DNA of 9,049 bases from Deltaproteobacteria bacterium (lineage in GTDB: Bacteria; Desulfobacterota; Desulfomonilia; UBA1062): positions 1 through 9,049 of the forward strand of contig QMLJ01000029.1 in NCBI GenBank assembly GCA_003643935.1, given 5' to 3'. Below the pieces are notes generated by a model. It had not been told where the DNA came from, did no database searches, and saw only the letters and a program-made list of their open reading frames with translations. Every line of letters starts with the position of its first letter. Position 1 is the first letter of the stretch. A program made the translations under genes and the position numbers. This document shows positions 1 through 8,933 of this stretch, one piece after another.

Positions 1-388
1 CCACTATTGCAAGGATGCTGGTATTGGTCTTTTTTAGGTACCTTTGCATTACCCAGCTTATATCAAACGGGAAAGGCAAAACAATATCGCAAGGCAATTC
101 CTTGGCAGCAATGTCCCTCCCTGTTGCGGTCATTGATGTAATCATTATGAACAGGCCAGGCCTTTTAGCCTTGAGCCTTTTAACCAGCCCTGCTACAGCC
201 TTGACCTCACCCACGGATGAGGCATGAAGCCACATAACCTCTTTTGCACCTGGTATGTAAGGCATCCTTAGCCCCAACCTCTGCCGGATGGTACCATTGA
301 AGTTGTTGTACCATTTAAGGATGGGGATACAAGGCCAGACCAGGGTGTTCCAGAGCAGATCGTATATAAAGAGGATTAGTCTTGCCAA
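1..388 (-). CDS. waaA: 3-deoxy-D-manno-octulosonic acid (KDO) transferase, N-terminal part, runs off the left edge
   Basis: This enzyme transfers KDO from CMP-KDO to lipid A precursor at the cytoplasmic face of the inner membrane (glycosyltransferase family 30). The first 129 residues are visible. Residues about 4-26 form a hydrophobic N-terminal anchor containing IYDLLWNTLVWP. The family hallmark WLHASSVGEVKAV follows, with Glu61 aligning to the catalytic base (Glu60 in E. coli WaaA), then ITSMTATGRD, typical of the N-terminal Rossmann half. There is no ATG in this stretch that would keep the membrane anchor. The best start is TTG at 388-386, about 11 bases after an AAAAGG, and it gives the family's usual N-terminal length. 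This start overlaps the end of kdsB by 13 bases, so the two genes are probably translationally coupled. The product uses what KdsB makes. The C-terminal donor-binding half lies outside the window, so the number of KDO residues added cannot be judged. Confidence 0.9.
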   Translation of the reverse strand, partial: MARLILFIYDLLWNTLVWPCIPILKWYNNFNGTIRQRLGLRMPYIPGAKEVMWLHASSVGEVKAVAGLVKRLKAKRPGLFIMITSMTATGRDIAAKELPCDIVLPFPFDISWVMQRYLKKTNTSILAIV

Positions 389-1089
389 CTCTCTATAAAC
401 CTTTTTGCGTCTTCAGGGGTGTTTATCTCGAAAAAATTCCCTTTAGATACAATGACCCTTATGTCTATACCATTCTCAAGGGCCCTTAGCTGTTCCAGAG
501 ATTCGGTCTTTTCCAAAGGACTTGGTCTTAGACGTGTAAGCGTCTTTAAAGTGTCCCTCTTAAAACCATATATCCCGATATGCTTGAGTGGCTGCCAAAA
601 GCCTTCTGACCTCGTGTAGGGTAAGGGCGATCTTGAGAAGTAAAGCGCATTATCGTCTTTGTCACACACTACCTTGACTGTGTTTGGGTCTGTCATCTCC
701 CGTGGTGAGGCAGGCGTTGCTATAGTAACTATGGGGACATCTCCCTTGAGTGCCTCAATAGCCCTAGTCACGGCAACTTCATCAAACACTATCTGATCAC
801 CCTGTATGTTGATTATAATCTCGTGTTCAATAAGCCTTGCCACCTCTGCCACTCGGTCTGTGCCAGATTTGCATAAGCTCGATGTAAAAACCGCTTTCCC
901 ACCAAATCCTGCTACCGCCTCCATTATTCTGTTATCATCCGTTGCGATTAAAGTGGTGTCTATACCTTTACACTTGAGGCTGTTCTCGTAGACCCACTGT
1001 ATCAGAGGTTTATCCTTTATCTGGGCAAGGGGCTTACCCGGAAAACGCGTAGATGCATACCTGGCAGGGATTATGACAGCTGCCTTCAT
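376..1089 (-). CDS. kdsB: 3-deoxy-manno-octulosonate cytidylyltransferase (CMP-KDO synthetase), atypical active-site variant
   Basis: KdsB activates KDO with CTP to CMP-KDO, the donor used by WaaA. It is a cytoplasmic nucleotidyltransferase with a GT-A-like fold. Seen here: N-terminal nucleotide loop IPARYASTRFPGKPL (residues 7-21), SGTDR (75-79), NIQGD with Asp98, YFSRSPLPY (150-158), KHIGIYGF (169-176) and ESLEQLRALENG (196-207). At 237 residues it is about ten shorter than E. coli KdsB. The loop between SPLPY and KHIGIY appears to be the short region. Two spots are unusual. The common QGDEP reads QGDQI. The C-terminal DTPED, whose Asp is a magnesium ligand in E. coli (Asp225), reads NTPED (Asn223). 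The ATG start follows an AAAGG with suitable spacing, only 9 bases after the macro-domain gene's stop. The family call is firm. Exact sugar preference (KDO or an amino analogue) cannot be told. Confidence 0.94.
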   Translation of the reverse strand: MKAAVIIPARYASTRFPGKPLAQIKDKPLIQWVYENSLKCKGIDTTLIATDDNRIMEAVAGFGGKAVFTSSLCKSGTDRVAEVARLIEHEIIINIQGDQIVFDEVAVTRAIEALKGDVPIVTIATPASPREMTDPNTVKVVCDKDDNALYFSRSPLPYTRSEGFWQPLKHIGIYGFKRDTLKTLTRLRPSPLEKTESLEQLRALENGIDIRVIVSKGNFFEINTPEDAKRFIESWQD

Positions 1090-1098
1090 GGTGTACCT

Positions 1099-1647
1099 TT
1101 AGCCAAGATCGATACCCGCCTCAAGCGCCTTTAATGCCCGTATGTGAGCATCGTAAGAAGATTTGTCATAGAGGACCATCCTGACAAGCTCTATCCCGGT
1201 ATCACTTGAGAGGTAATCCTTTATTGCCTTAATGGCCACCTGGGCTGCTTTATCTACTGGATAACCGAAGATACCTGTACTTAGAGCAGGAAAGGATATT
1301 GATTGCACACCGTTTTTTTCCGCCACCTTCAGGGAGTTGATATAGCATGACCTTAAGAGCTTGGGATCATCATCTGACCCGCTGTAAACAGGGCCGACTG
1401 TGTGCACTACGTATTTGTTAGGAAGGTTATATGCCTTTGTTATCTTGGCCTCTCCGGTTTCACATCCACCCAGCCTGGAGCACTCTTCCCACAAGGATGG
1501 TCCTGCTGCCCTGTGTATGGCCCCGGCAACACCTCCCCCTGGTGCCAAGCGTTTGTTTGCCGCGTTTACAACAGCATCGGTATCCTGTCTTGTTATGTCA
1601 CCTACAACAAACTCTAATCTTGATTTTCCAACTTTTACTTCCATCAT
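1099..1647 (-). CDS. Macro-domain protein (ADP-ribose binding, possible O-acetyl-ADP-ribose or ADP-ribosyl hydrolase)
   Basis: A single stand-alone macro domain of 182 residues, predicted cytoplasmic. Visible motifs: VGDIT with Asp17 (adenine contact in the family), VVNAANKRL (27-35), the glycine-rich loop PGGGVAGAIHRAAGP (36-50), GGCETGEA (60-67), HTVGPVY (82-88) and the phosphate loop FPALSTGIFGYP (119-130). These place it near the YmdB/MacroD group, which removes acetyl from O-acetyl-ADP-ribose or ADP-ribose from acidic side chains. Many of those enzymes have Asp after the GGGV loop (GGGVDG); here it is Ala41. Hydrolase activity should therefore not be assumed, and ADP-ribose binding is the safer statement. 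The first ATG (1647-1645) has AGGGG seven bases upstream; a second ATG follows directly and could also serve. It is the first gene of the leftward set, 9 bases before kdsB, so it is probably co-transcribed with KDO genes. Its role there is unknown. Confidence 0.92.
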   Translation of the reverse strand: MMEVKVGKSRLEFVVGDITRQDTDAVVNAANKRLAPGGGVAGAIHRAAGPSLWEECSRLGGCETGEAKITKAYNLPNKYVVHTVGPVYSGSDDDPKLLRSCYINSLKVAEKNGVQSISFPALSTGIFGYPVDKAAQVAIKAIKDYLSSDTGIELVRMVLYDKSSYDAHIRALKALEAGIDLG

Positions 1648-1668
1648 AATTCTGCCCCTGATTTTCTT

Positions 1669-1696
1669 ACATATTTATATTATGTGCTAACATATT
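1669..1696. repeat. Short direct repeat ACATATT, 21 bases apart, in the divergent promoter region
   Basis: ACATATT occurs at 1669-1675 and again at 1690-1696, exactly 21 bases (about two helical turns) apart. An inverted partial copy, TATGT, lies at 1681-1685 and makes a 5-base inverted repeat with 1669-1673. This could be an operator over the leftward promoter, but the stretch is so AT-rich that chance is a real alternative. Confidence 0.3.
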
Positions 1697-1707
1697 ATAA
1701 GCTTTAA
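1679..1707 (-). promoter_or_regulatory. Possible weak promoter for the macro-kdsB-waaA set
   Basis: On the minus strand a CATAAT -10-like hexamer (1684-1679) lies 17 bases after TTAAAG (1707-1702), a poor -35. Transcription would begin near 1672, giving a leader of about 25 bases. A perfect TATAAT (1699-1694) also exists on this strand, but it has no recognisable -35 at the right distance. The exact promoter is uncertain. Confidence 0.25.
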
Positions 1708-1805
1708 GGTCAATTTTAGTTGTGGATGAGGGGGGTAGTTAATAATTCCATGTTACCATGAATTAGGGTCATGAAGAGGCATTTGGTCGCCTGTCTTTTC
1801 ATTCC

Positions 1806-4273
<2,468 letters not shown>

Positions 4274-4762
4274 TAGACATAAAGGCATTGGTGCTGGACG
4301 TAGATGGTGTCCTTACTGATTCCATGATATACATAACAGATGAGGGTGTAGAGCTGAAGGCATTCAATGCAAGGGACGGCCATGGCATAAGGATGCTTAT
4401 GAGGGCAGGGATTGTTGTTGCCATGATTACAGGTAGGATGTCCGGTGCACTTAAACACAGGGCAAAGGAACTGGGTATAGAACATGTTATTGAAGGTTCC
4501 CTTGACAAGGGTAAATCCATTAAAGAGGTGGCAGACAGACTAGGGATTGGGCTTAAGGAGATAGCATATATGGGAGATGATGTTGTTGACCTGCCGGCGA
4601 TGTCTGTATGTGGTTTCTCCATAGCCCCTTCAGATGCAATGGATGAGGTAAAGGCAAGGGCTGATATTATAACCAGGCTTCCAGGTGGAAAGGGTGCTGT
4701 CAGAGAAGCAATCGATATTATCCTGAAATCAAAGGGCTTGTATCATAAGGTCATGGCGAGAT

Positions 4763-5296
4763 ATGGCGTATAGATTGCTTCTTGGTATTGGGTTTATAGT
4801 TTTAGTGAGCCTGGTGTGGATGGCAGGACGTGGGAAGACTGTGCAGAGGGTTGTACAGCAGGACCAGGCACTAAGAAAGGCCCTGGGGGTACACATGATA
4901 GAGAAAAGGCAAGGTGATGATACGGGGTTTACCGTGAAGACAACGAAGCTTATACAGATCTCGGAAGACAAATTTGTATTCAATAACATGGACCTAAGGA
5001 CAGGGAGTGGTATATACTTAAAATGTGGTTATGCCGAGTATGATGCAAGGCAATCCGTGTTAAAGGTGCCTGGAGAGCTTGTCCTGGAGCTGCCAAAGGA
5101 GGGTATAAACGCATTGGTCAATGGTATTACATGGAACAGGAACAAAGGTGAGGCAATAACAGATAATCCCGTAAAAGTACAAGGGAAGGGCATAATGATA
5201 AGGGCCAAAAAGGCTATATTTACAGACAATTTCCAGAGGGTAAGCTTCTTTGGTGGTGTATATGCAAAGGTGTCTATTAGCTACATTTCTCTTTAG
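4763..5296 (+). CDS. lptC: LPS export system protein LptC
   Basis: LptC is a single-pass inner-membrane protein that takes LPS from the LptBFG transporter and passes it to periplasmic LptA. The 177 residues begin with a membrane helix (about 4-20, LLLGIGFIVLVSLVWM). A periplasmic part follows that is predominantly beta-strand, in the style of the LptC/OstA fold: FTVKTTKLIQI (56-66), the repeating GSGIYLKCGYAEYD stretch (81-94) and GITWNRNKGEAITDNPVKV (121-139). Sequence conservation in this family is low. The call rests on the topology, length and position immediately before lptA and lptB. The start overlaps the end of kdsC by 11 bases and has only a weak ribosome binding site, which suggests re-initiation. 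The C-terminal 35 or so bases overlap lptA. Confidence 0.88.
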   Translation: MAYRLLLGIGFIVLVSLVWMAGRGKTVQRVVQQDQALRKALGVHMIEKRQGDDTGFTVKTTKLIQISEDKFVFNNMDLRTGSGIYLKCGYAEYDARQSVLKVPGELVLELPKEGINALVNGITWNRNKGEAITDNPVKVQGKGIMIRAKKAIFTDNFQRVSFFGGVYAKVSISYISL

Positions 5297-5771
5297 CATT
5301 GTATTGGTGGTGTCAGCCAACGCGGGTGGGTTCAAGGCCAATACGGGCAAGGCCGATAATATTGAGGTAACTTCTGACAGGCTGGATGTTTTCAGCGATA
5401 AGAGGGAATCAGTATTTAGAGGGAACGTTGAAGCAACAAAGGGGGATATCAGGCTGAATTGCGAGGTGTTACATCTGTTTCTTGACGAAAAGACTCATAA
5501 GGTAGATAAGCTGGTTGCTGAAAAGGACGTAAAGATATTCTGGCAGGACAGGCAGGCCAGTTGCTCAAAGGCTACCTATCTCCTTGCAGAAGACAAGATA
5601 ATAATGACAGGTAATGTTATAATCAAAAGGGGTAAGGAGATGCTTTCTGCGGACAAGGTGGTCTTTGACATGAAATCGAAACACCAGGTCGTAGAAGGCA
5701 ATGAAAAATCTCGCGTAAAGATAAAGGTTGAGACAGACAAGGAGACAGGTATACTGAAATGGGAACATTAG
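5262..5771 (+). CDS. lptA: Periplasmic LPS transport protein LptA (OstA-like)
   Basis: LptA forms the bridge of stacked beta-jellyrolls that carries LPS across the periplasm from LptC to LptD. A signal peptide is clear: MQRC, a hydrophobic core (LLATFLFSIVLVVS), and a likely signal peptidase I site after ANA. The mature part begins GGFKANTG. OstA-type strands follow, such as IEVTSDRLDVFSDK, SVFRGNVEATKGDIRL, KIIMTGNVIIKRGKE and MLSADKVVFDMK. The mature protein has two cysteines (in LNCEV and ASCSK), whereas E. coli LptA is cysteine-free. The start is open. ATG 5262 gives the best signal peptide, but TTG 5250, nine bases after AGAGGG, would add four residues. Either way lptA starts 35-47 bases inside lptC. 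Its end overlaps lptB by 13 bases. Confidence 0.92.
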   Translation: MQRCLLATFLFSIVLVVSANAGGFKANTGKADNIEVTSDRLDVFSDKRESVFRGNVEATKGDIRLNCEVLHLFLDEKTHKVDKLVAEKDVKIFWQDRQASCSKATYLLAEDKIIMTGNVIIKRGKEMLSADKVVFDMKSKHQVVEGNEKSRVKIKVETDKETGILKWEH

Positions 5772-6490
5772 AACTTAGGGCCAGGGGACTTGAGAAGAGT
5801 TTTGGAAGGGTGCATGTTATAAAGGGTCTTGATATAAATTGCGCACCCGGCGAGATAATAGGCTTACTAGGGCCTAACGGTGCAGGTAAGACAACGACGT
5901 TTTACATGATAGTTGGCCTTGTGCAACCGGACAAGGGTAGCGTCTACCTGGGGGATGAAGACATTACCCGGCTAGACTTGGCGGAAAGGGCACATAAGGG
6001 CATAGGCTATCTACCGCAGGAAGCTTCTGTATTCAGGGGGCTCAGCGTGGAGGAAAACTTAAGGGTACCCCTTGAAGCAAGGGGTCTTCGGGGCAGGGAA
6101 TTAAAGATGGAGGTCTATGAACACTTGATCAGCTTTGGATTGGAGAAGGTTCGCAAGCAAAAGGGCATCACGCTCTCAGGTGGAGAGAGAAGAAAGGTTG
6201 AGATAGCAAGGGCAATGGCACTAAGGCCCATGTATCTGCTTCTTGACGAGCCCCTTGCAGGCATAGACCCCATAAAGGTCAAGGAAATACAGTCAATGAT
6301 CATTGACTTGAAAAAAAGAGGGATTGGTGTAATTATAACTGATCATAACGTGAGGGAGACCTTAAAGGTCTGTGACCGTGCTTATATCATACACAAGGGC
6401 GTTGTAATAGAGGAGGGAGACCCCGAGAGTGTGATAAAGGATGACAAGGTACAGAAGATATATGTAGGAGAAGATTTTACCCTGAACTAG
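5759..6490 (+). CDS. lptB: LPS export ABC transporter ATP-binding protein LptB
   Basis: LptB is the cytoplasmic ATPase that, as a dimer with LptF and LptG, pulls LPS out of the inner membrane. The 243 residues contain all ABC motifs in order: Walker A GPNGAGKT (38-45), Q-loop Gln87 (YLPQE), signature LSGGERRKVEIARAM (139-153), Walker B YLLLDEPLAGIDP with catalytic Glu164, and switch His196 (ITDHNVRE). The LSGGERRKVEIARA signature and DEPLAGIDP are characteristic of LptB rather than the close livF/livG-type ATPases. Length and residue numbering nearly equal those of E. coli LptB. The start lies 13 bases inside lptA, so the two are probably coupled. lptF and lptG are not in the window, which is common for this gene order. 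rpoN follows after 11 bases. Confidence 0.97.
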   Translation: MGTLELRARGLEKSFGRVHVIKGLDINCAPGEIIGLLGPNGAGKTTTFYMIVGLVQPDKGSVYLGDEDITRLDLAERAHKGIGYLPQEASVFRGLSVEENLRVPLEARGLRGRELKMEVYEHLISFGLEKVRKQKGITLSGGERRKVEIARAMALRPMYLLLDEPLAGIDPIKVKEIQSMIIDLKKRGIGVIITDHNVRETLKVCDRAYIIHKGVVIEEGDPESVIKDDKVQKIYVGEDFTLN

Positions 6491-6501
6491 GGAGAGGGAT
6501 A

Positions 6502-7881
6502 ATGGCTCTTGAGCTGAAGCAACACCTGAAAATGGCGCAACAACTGATTATGACGCCACAGCTACAACAGGCCATTAAGCTTTTACAGCTTTCCCGCCTG
6601 GAGTTGAAGGAATACATAGCCCAAGAGGTCGAGGCCAATCCCCTTCTAGAGATAGATACAAATGCTGCCGATGCAAAGATAAAAGGTCCTGAAGATGCTG
6701 ATCCTGATATGCAGATGGAGTGGGATGCTTACCTCGATACCTACGGTCAGGACAGCATACCTTACTATGGAGAGGAGGATAGACCATCCATAGATGCAAC
6801 GGTAAGCAAGAGAGAGGGTCTCTCTGATTATCTTCTATGGCAGCTCAGGATGAACAATTTTAGTCATGAAGAGTGCATGATAGGCCTGGCTATAATAGGT
6901 AACCTGGATACGAAGGGATATCTTAAGGCAGATATTGAATCCATATCTGAGGATACCGGTGTTTCAGAAGACAAGGTTCTCTCTGTGCTAAAAAAGGTGC
7001 AGACCTTTGATCCCCCAGGGATAGCAGCTAGGGACCTAAGGGAGTGTCTTTTGATACAGGCAAGGGCACTGGGACTGGAAGGCACCATAGTATGGAAGAT
7101 AATTGATAAATACCTTGAAGACCTGCAGACCAAGAACTTCGATAAGATAGCACAGGGCCTGAATGTGAGAGTGCAGGAAGTCTCTTATGCAGCTGACATC
7201 ATATCTACTATGGAACCTAGACCTGCTAGAAATTACTCTGACGAGCCGCCTCAATACATTATACCCGATATATACGTGTTCAAGATTAACCAGAATTATG
7301 TGGTGGTCTTGAACGAGGATGATTTGCCCCCACTCAAGCTGAATGAGAATTATCAGCATTTGCTTCAGTCAGATACAACGGGAAAGATGACGAAAGATTA
7401 CTTGGCCGAACACATGAGGTCTGCACAGTGGCTGATAAAGAGCATAGAGCAAAGAAGAAATACATTATGCAAGGTGACAGCCAGCATAGTAAAATTCCAG
7501 AGGGATTTCCTCGACCATGGTATATCGCACCTGAAGCCCTTGGTACTGAGGGACGTGGCAGAGGACGTGGGCATGCATGAGTCTACTATAAGTAGGGTCA
7601 CGTCCAATAAGTATGTGCATACACCTCAAGGTATATTTGAACTGAAATTTTTCTTCAACAGCGGGTTTGCAAAAAGCGATGGTGGCTTTGTGGCCTCTGA
7701 GAGCGTTAAGAACGAGATAGAAAAGCTTATAAAGTCTGAAGATCCGAGGCATCCTCTTAGCGATCAGGCTATAAGTACCAAATTGGAGGAGAAAGGTATA
7801 AAGATAGCCAGGCGTACAGTGGCCAAGTACAGGGAGATGCTTGGTATCCTTCCATCAAATCGTAGAAAGAAGCACTATTAG
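6502..7881 (+). CDS. rpoN: RNA polymerase sigma-54 factor
   Basis: RpoN directs RNA polymerase to -24/-12 promoters (GG and GC elements) that need an AAA+ enhancer-binding activator. At 459 residues it is of usual length. Region I (about 1-50) is Gln/Leu-rich, with QQLIMTPQLQQAIKLLQLSR, and binds activator and core. Region II (about 51-100) is acidic and low in conservation. The core-binding domain spans about 105-290. The -12 recognition helix-turn-helix lies around 346-385 (VAEDVGMHESTISRVTSNKY). The RpoN box ARRTVAKYRE (436-445), which reads the -24 element, is intact. The ATG follows GGAGAGGG at good spacing. Adjacency to lptB upstream and hpf plus ptsN downstream is the classic sigma-54 neighbourhood. 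The stop codon lies inside the 5' half of a 9-base-pair inverted repeat. Confidence 0.98.
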   Translation: MALELKQHLKMAQQLIMTPQLQQAIKLLQLSRLELKEYIAQEVEANPLLEIDTNAADAKIKGPEDADPDMQMEWDAYLDTYGQDSIPYYGEEDRPSIDATVSKREGLSDYLLWQLRMNNFSHEECMIGLAIIGNLDTKGYLKADIESISEDTGVSEDKVLSVLKKVQTFDPPGIAARDLRECLLIQARALGLEGTIVWKIIDKYLEDLQTKNFDKIAQGLNVRVQEVSYAADIISTMEPRPARNYSDEPPQYIIPDIYVFKINQNYVVVLNEDDLPPLKLNENYQHLLQSDTTGKMTKDYLAEHMRSAQWLIKSIEQRRNTLCKVTASIVKFQRDFLDHGISHLKPLVLRDVAEDVGMHESTISRVTSNKYVHTPQGIFELKFFFNSGFAKSDGGFVASESVKNEIEKLIKSEDPRHPLSDQAISTKLEEKGIKIARRTVAKYREMLGILPSNRRKKHY

Positions 7882-7899
7882 AAATAGATATAATAGTGC
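7872..7899 (+). repeat. Perfect 9-base inverted repeat spanning the rpoN stop codon
   Basis: GCACTATTA (7872-7880) is the exact reverse complement of TAATAGTGC (7891-7899), with a 10-base loop. It could fold in the mRNA between rpoN and hpf and act as a processing or stability element. There is no U-run after it, so it does not look like an intrinsic terminator. Its 3' arm shares three bases with the next inverted repeat, so the two hairpins cannot both form in full. Confidence 0.6.
7889..7894 (+). promoter_or_regulatory. Possible -10 element of an internal hpf promoter
   Basis: A perfect TATAAT stands 36 bases before the hpf start codon, but the bases 16-18 upstream (around 7865-7872) do not resemble a -35 and there is no extended -10 TG. 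An own promoter for hpf would make sense for a stationary-phase factor, but the evidence is only this hexamer. Confidence 0.22.
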
Positions 7900-7913
7900 A
7901 TATGAGATATGCA
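7897..7913 (+). repeat. Second inverted repeat upstream of hpf, alternative to the first
   Basis: TGCATAT (7897-7903) and ATATGCA (7907-7913) are perfect reverse complements with a GAG loop. The ATATGCA arm can instead pair with TGCATAT at 7932-7938, which covers the last two bases of the hpf start codon and puts the ribosome binding site in the loop. The three possible hairpins before hpf are therefore linked and partly exclusive. Confidence 0.5.
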
Positions 7914-7919
7914 GACAAT

Positions 7920-7925
7920 AGGAGG
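7920..7925 (+). promoter_or_regulatory. Strong ribosome binding site of hpf
   Basis: AGGAGG, a full match to the anti-Shine-Dalgarno core, stands five bases before the hpf ATG. It is the strongest ribosome binding site in the window; the genes upstream rely on overlap or weaker sites. It lies in the loop of the hairpin that would pair 7907-7913 with 7932-7938. Confidence 0.85.
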
Positions 7926-7930
7926 ATTAT

Positions 7931-8458
7931 ATGCATATTGAGGTAACCTTTAAAAACATGGAACCCTCTGACGCCCTTCGAGGGTACGTTACAAAGCGAC
8001 TTTCAAAGATAGGGAGATTTATTGACAGGCCTGTGGATGCCCGTGTTGTCTTATCGGTTGAGAAGATAAGGCACAGGGCTGATGTAAGCCTTAATGCAGA
8101 CGGCATCATGATAAACGCGGTAGAGGTGACCGAGGATTTGTACTCGGCTATAGATATGGTAATGGACAAGATAGAGAGGCAGGTAAAAAGGTACAAGGAA
8201 AAGATACAGGTAAGAAAATCGCCCGCAGGCCTTAAGAAGCTTGCCGGAAGGGAAGCAGAGACGGAACAAGGGCCAAGGCGTAGCAGGATTGTACGAGAGG
8301 ATTACTTTATAAAGCCCATGAACCTTGAGGAGGCTACCGGCCAGATAGAACTATCTGAAAGGGACTTTATAATATTCATGAATACAGAGACCAACCGCGT
8401 AACACTCATATATAAACGTGATGACGGAGATCTGGGTCTTATAGAGCCGGTTGTATGA
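7931..8458 (+). CDS. hpf: Ribosome hibernation promoting factor, long form
   Basis: Long HPF binds the 30S decoding region and joins two 70S ribosomes into inactive 100S dimers when growth slows. The 175 residues show both parts of the long form. The N-terminal S30AE domain (about 1-95) includes ALRGYVTKRLSKI, VVLSVEKIRHRADVSLNA and DLYSAIDMVMDKIERQVKRY. A charged linker (about 96-117) follows. The C-terminal dimerisation domain (about 118-175) includes IVREDYFIKPMNLEEA, FIIFMNTETNRVTLIYKR and the ending DGDLGLIEPVV. The C-terminal domain separates it from the short HPF and YfiA forms of gamma-proteobacteria. It has its own strong ribosome binding site after a 49-base gap with inverted repeats, so its expression may be set separately from rpoN. 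Its stop overlaps the ptsN start as ATGA. Confidence 0.97.
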   Translation: MHIEVTFKNMEPSDALRGYVTKRLSKIGRFIDRPVDARVVLSVEKIRHRADVSLNADGIMINAVEVTEDLYSAIDMVMDKIERQVKRYKEKIQVRKSPAGLKKLAGREAETEQGPRRSRIVREDYFIKPMNLEEATGQIELSERDFIIFMNTETNRVTLIYKRDDGDLGLIEPVV

Positions 8459-8919
8459 AGATCGCTGACATATTAAAACCAGAATGTATAATACCCGACC
8501 TGGACGGCAAGACGAAGAAAGATATCCTTGCCCAGCTGGCTAGGCCCATATCCGAAAGTTATAAAGTTGACCTGGACGAGATGGTGTCAGCGCTGCTGAA
8601 CCGTGAGAAGCTGGGCAGCACGGGTATAGGGGATGGAGTGGCCATTCCTCACGCCAAGGTAAATGGGCTTTCTTCAATAGCGGCCTCTGTTGGGATAAGT
8701 CGTGAGGGACTTAAGTTCGATGCACTGGATGGTAAGCCTTGTCATATTTTCTTTTTGCTAATGGCACCGGCAAACACGAGTAGTGGACATCTTAAGGCAC
8801 TTGCAAGGGTCTCCATGCTTTTGAAAAACCCTGATACAAGAAACAGGCTTATTGAAACACGGGATGCAAAGGATCTGTATGCCGCTATTATGGAACAGGA
8901 TTCTAAACTTCCACTTTAG
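8455..8919 (+). CDS. ptsN: PTS system nitrogen-regulatory EIIA protein (EIIA-Ntr)
   Basis: PtsN is the end acceptor of the nitrogen-related phosphotransfer chain (EI-Ntr, NPr, EIIA-Ntr). It regulates other proteins, such as potassium transport and sensor kinases in known cases, rather than carrying sugar. The 154 residues form one PTS EIIA type-2 (fructose/mannitol family) domain. The active-site signature EKLGSTGIGDGVAIPHAK has the phosphorylated His66. The segment KPCHIFFLLMAPANTSSGHLKALARVSMLL is typical of the family's second half. No membrane or EIIB part is fused, which fits PtsN rather than a fructose transporter subunit. The four-base ATGA overlap with hpf indicates coupling. It appears to be the last gene of the rightward operon. 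The usual partners (ptsO, ptsP, rapZ) and HPr kinase are not in the window. Confidence 0.94.
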   Translation: MKIADILKPECIIPDLDGKTKKDILAQLARPISESYKVDLDEMVSALLNREKLGSTGIGDGVAIPHAKVNGLSSIAASVGISREGLKFDALDGKPCHIFFLLMAPANTSSGHLKALARVSMLLKNPDTRNRLIETRDAKDLYAAIMEQDSKLPL

Positions 8920-8933
8920 GCATGGAGCTAGGC

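Noticed and set aside
15..227. Plus-strand 70-codon reading frame near the left edge
   Set aside because: It is antisense to waaA, whose minus-strand frame has clear family motifs; the plus-strand product resembles nothing.
1400..1690. Three overlapping plus-strand frames of 71-96 codons
   Set aside because: They lie antisense to the macro-domain gene in different frames, with no ribosome binding site and no recognisable domain.
7872..7913. Inverted repeats after rpoN as an intrinsic terminator
   Set aside because: The stems are AT-rich and no U-run follows; hpf begins immediately downstream and looks operonic.
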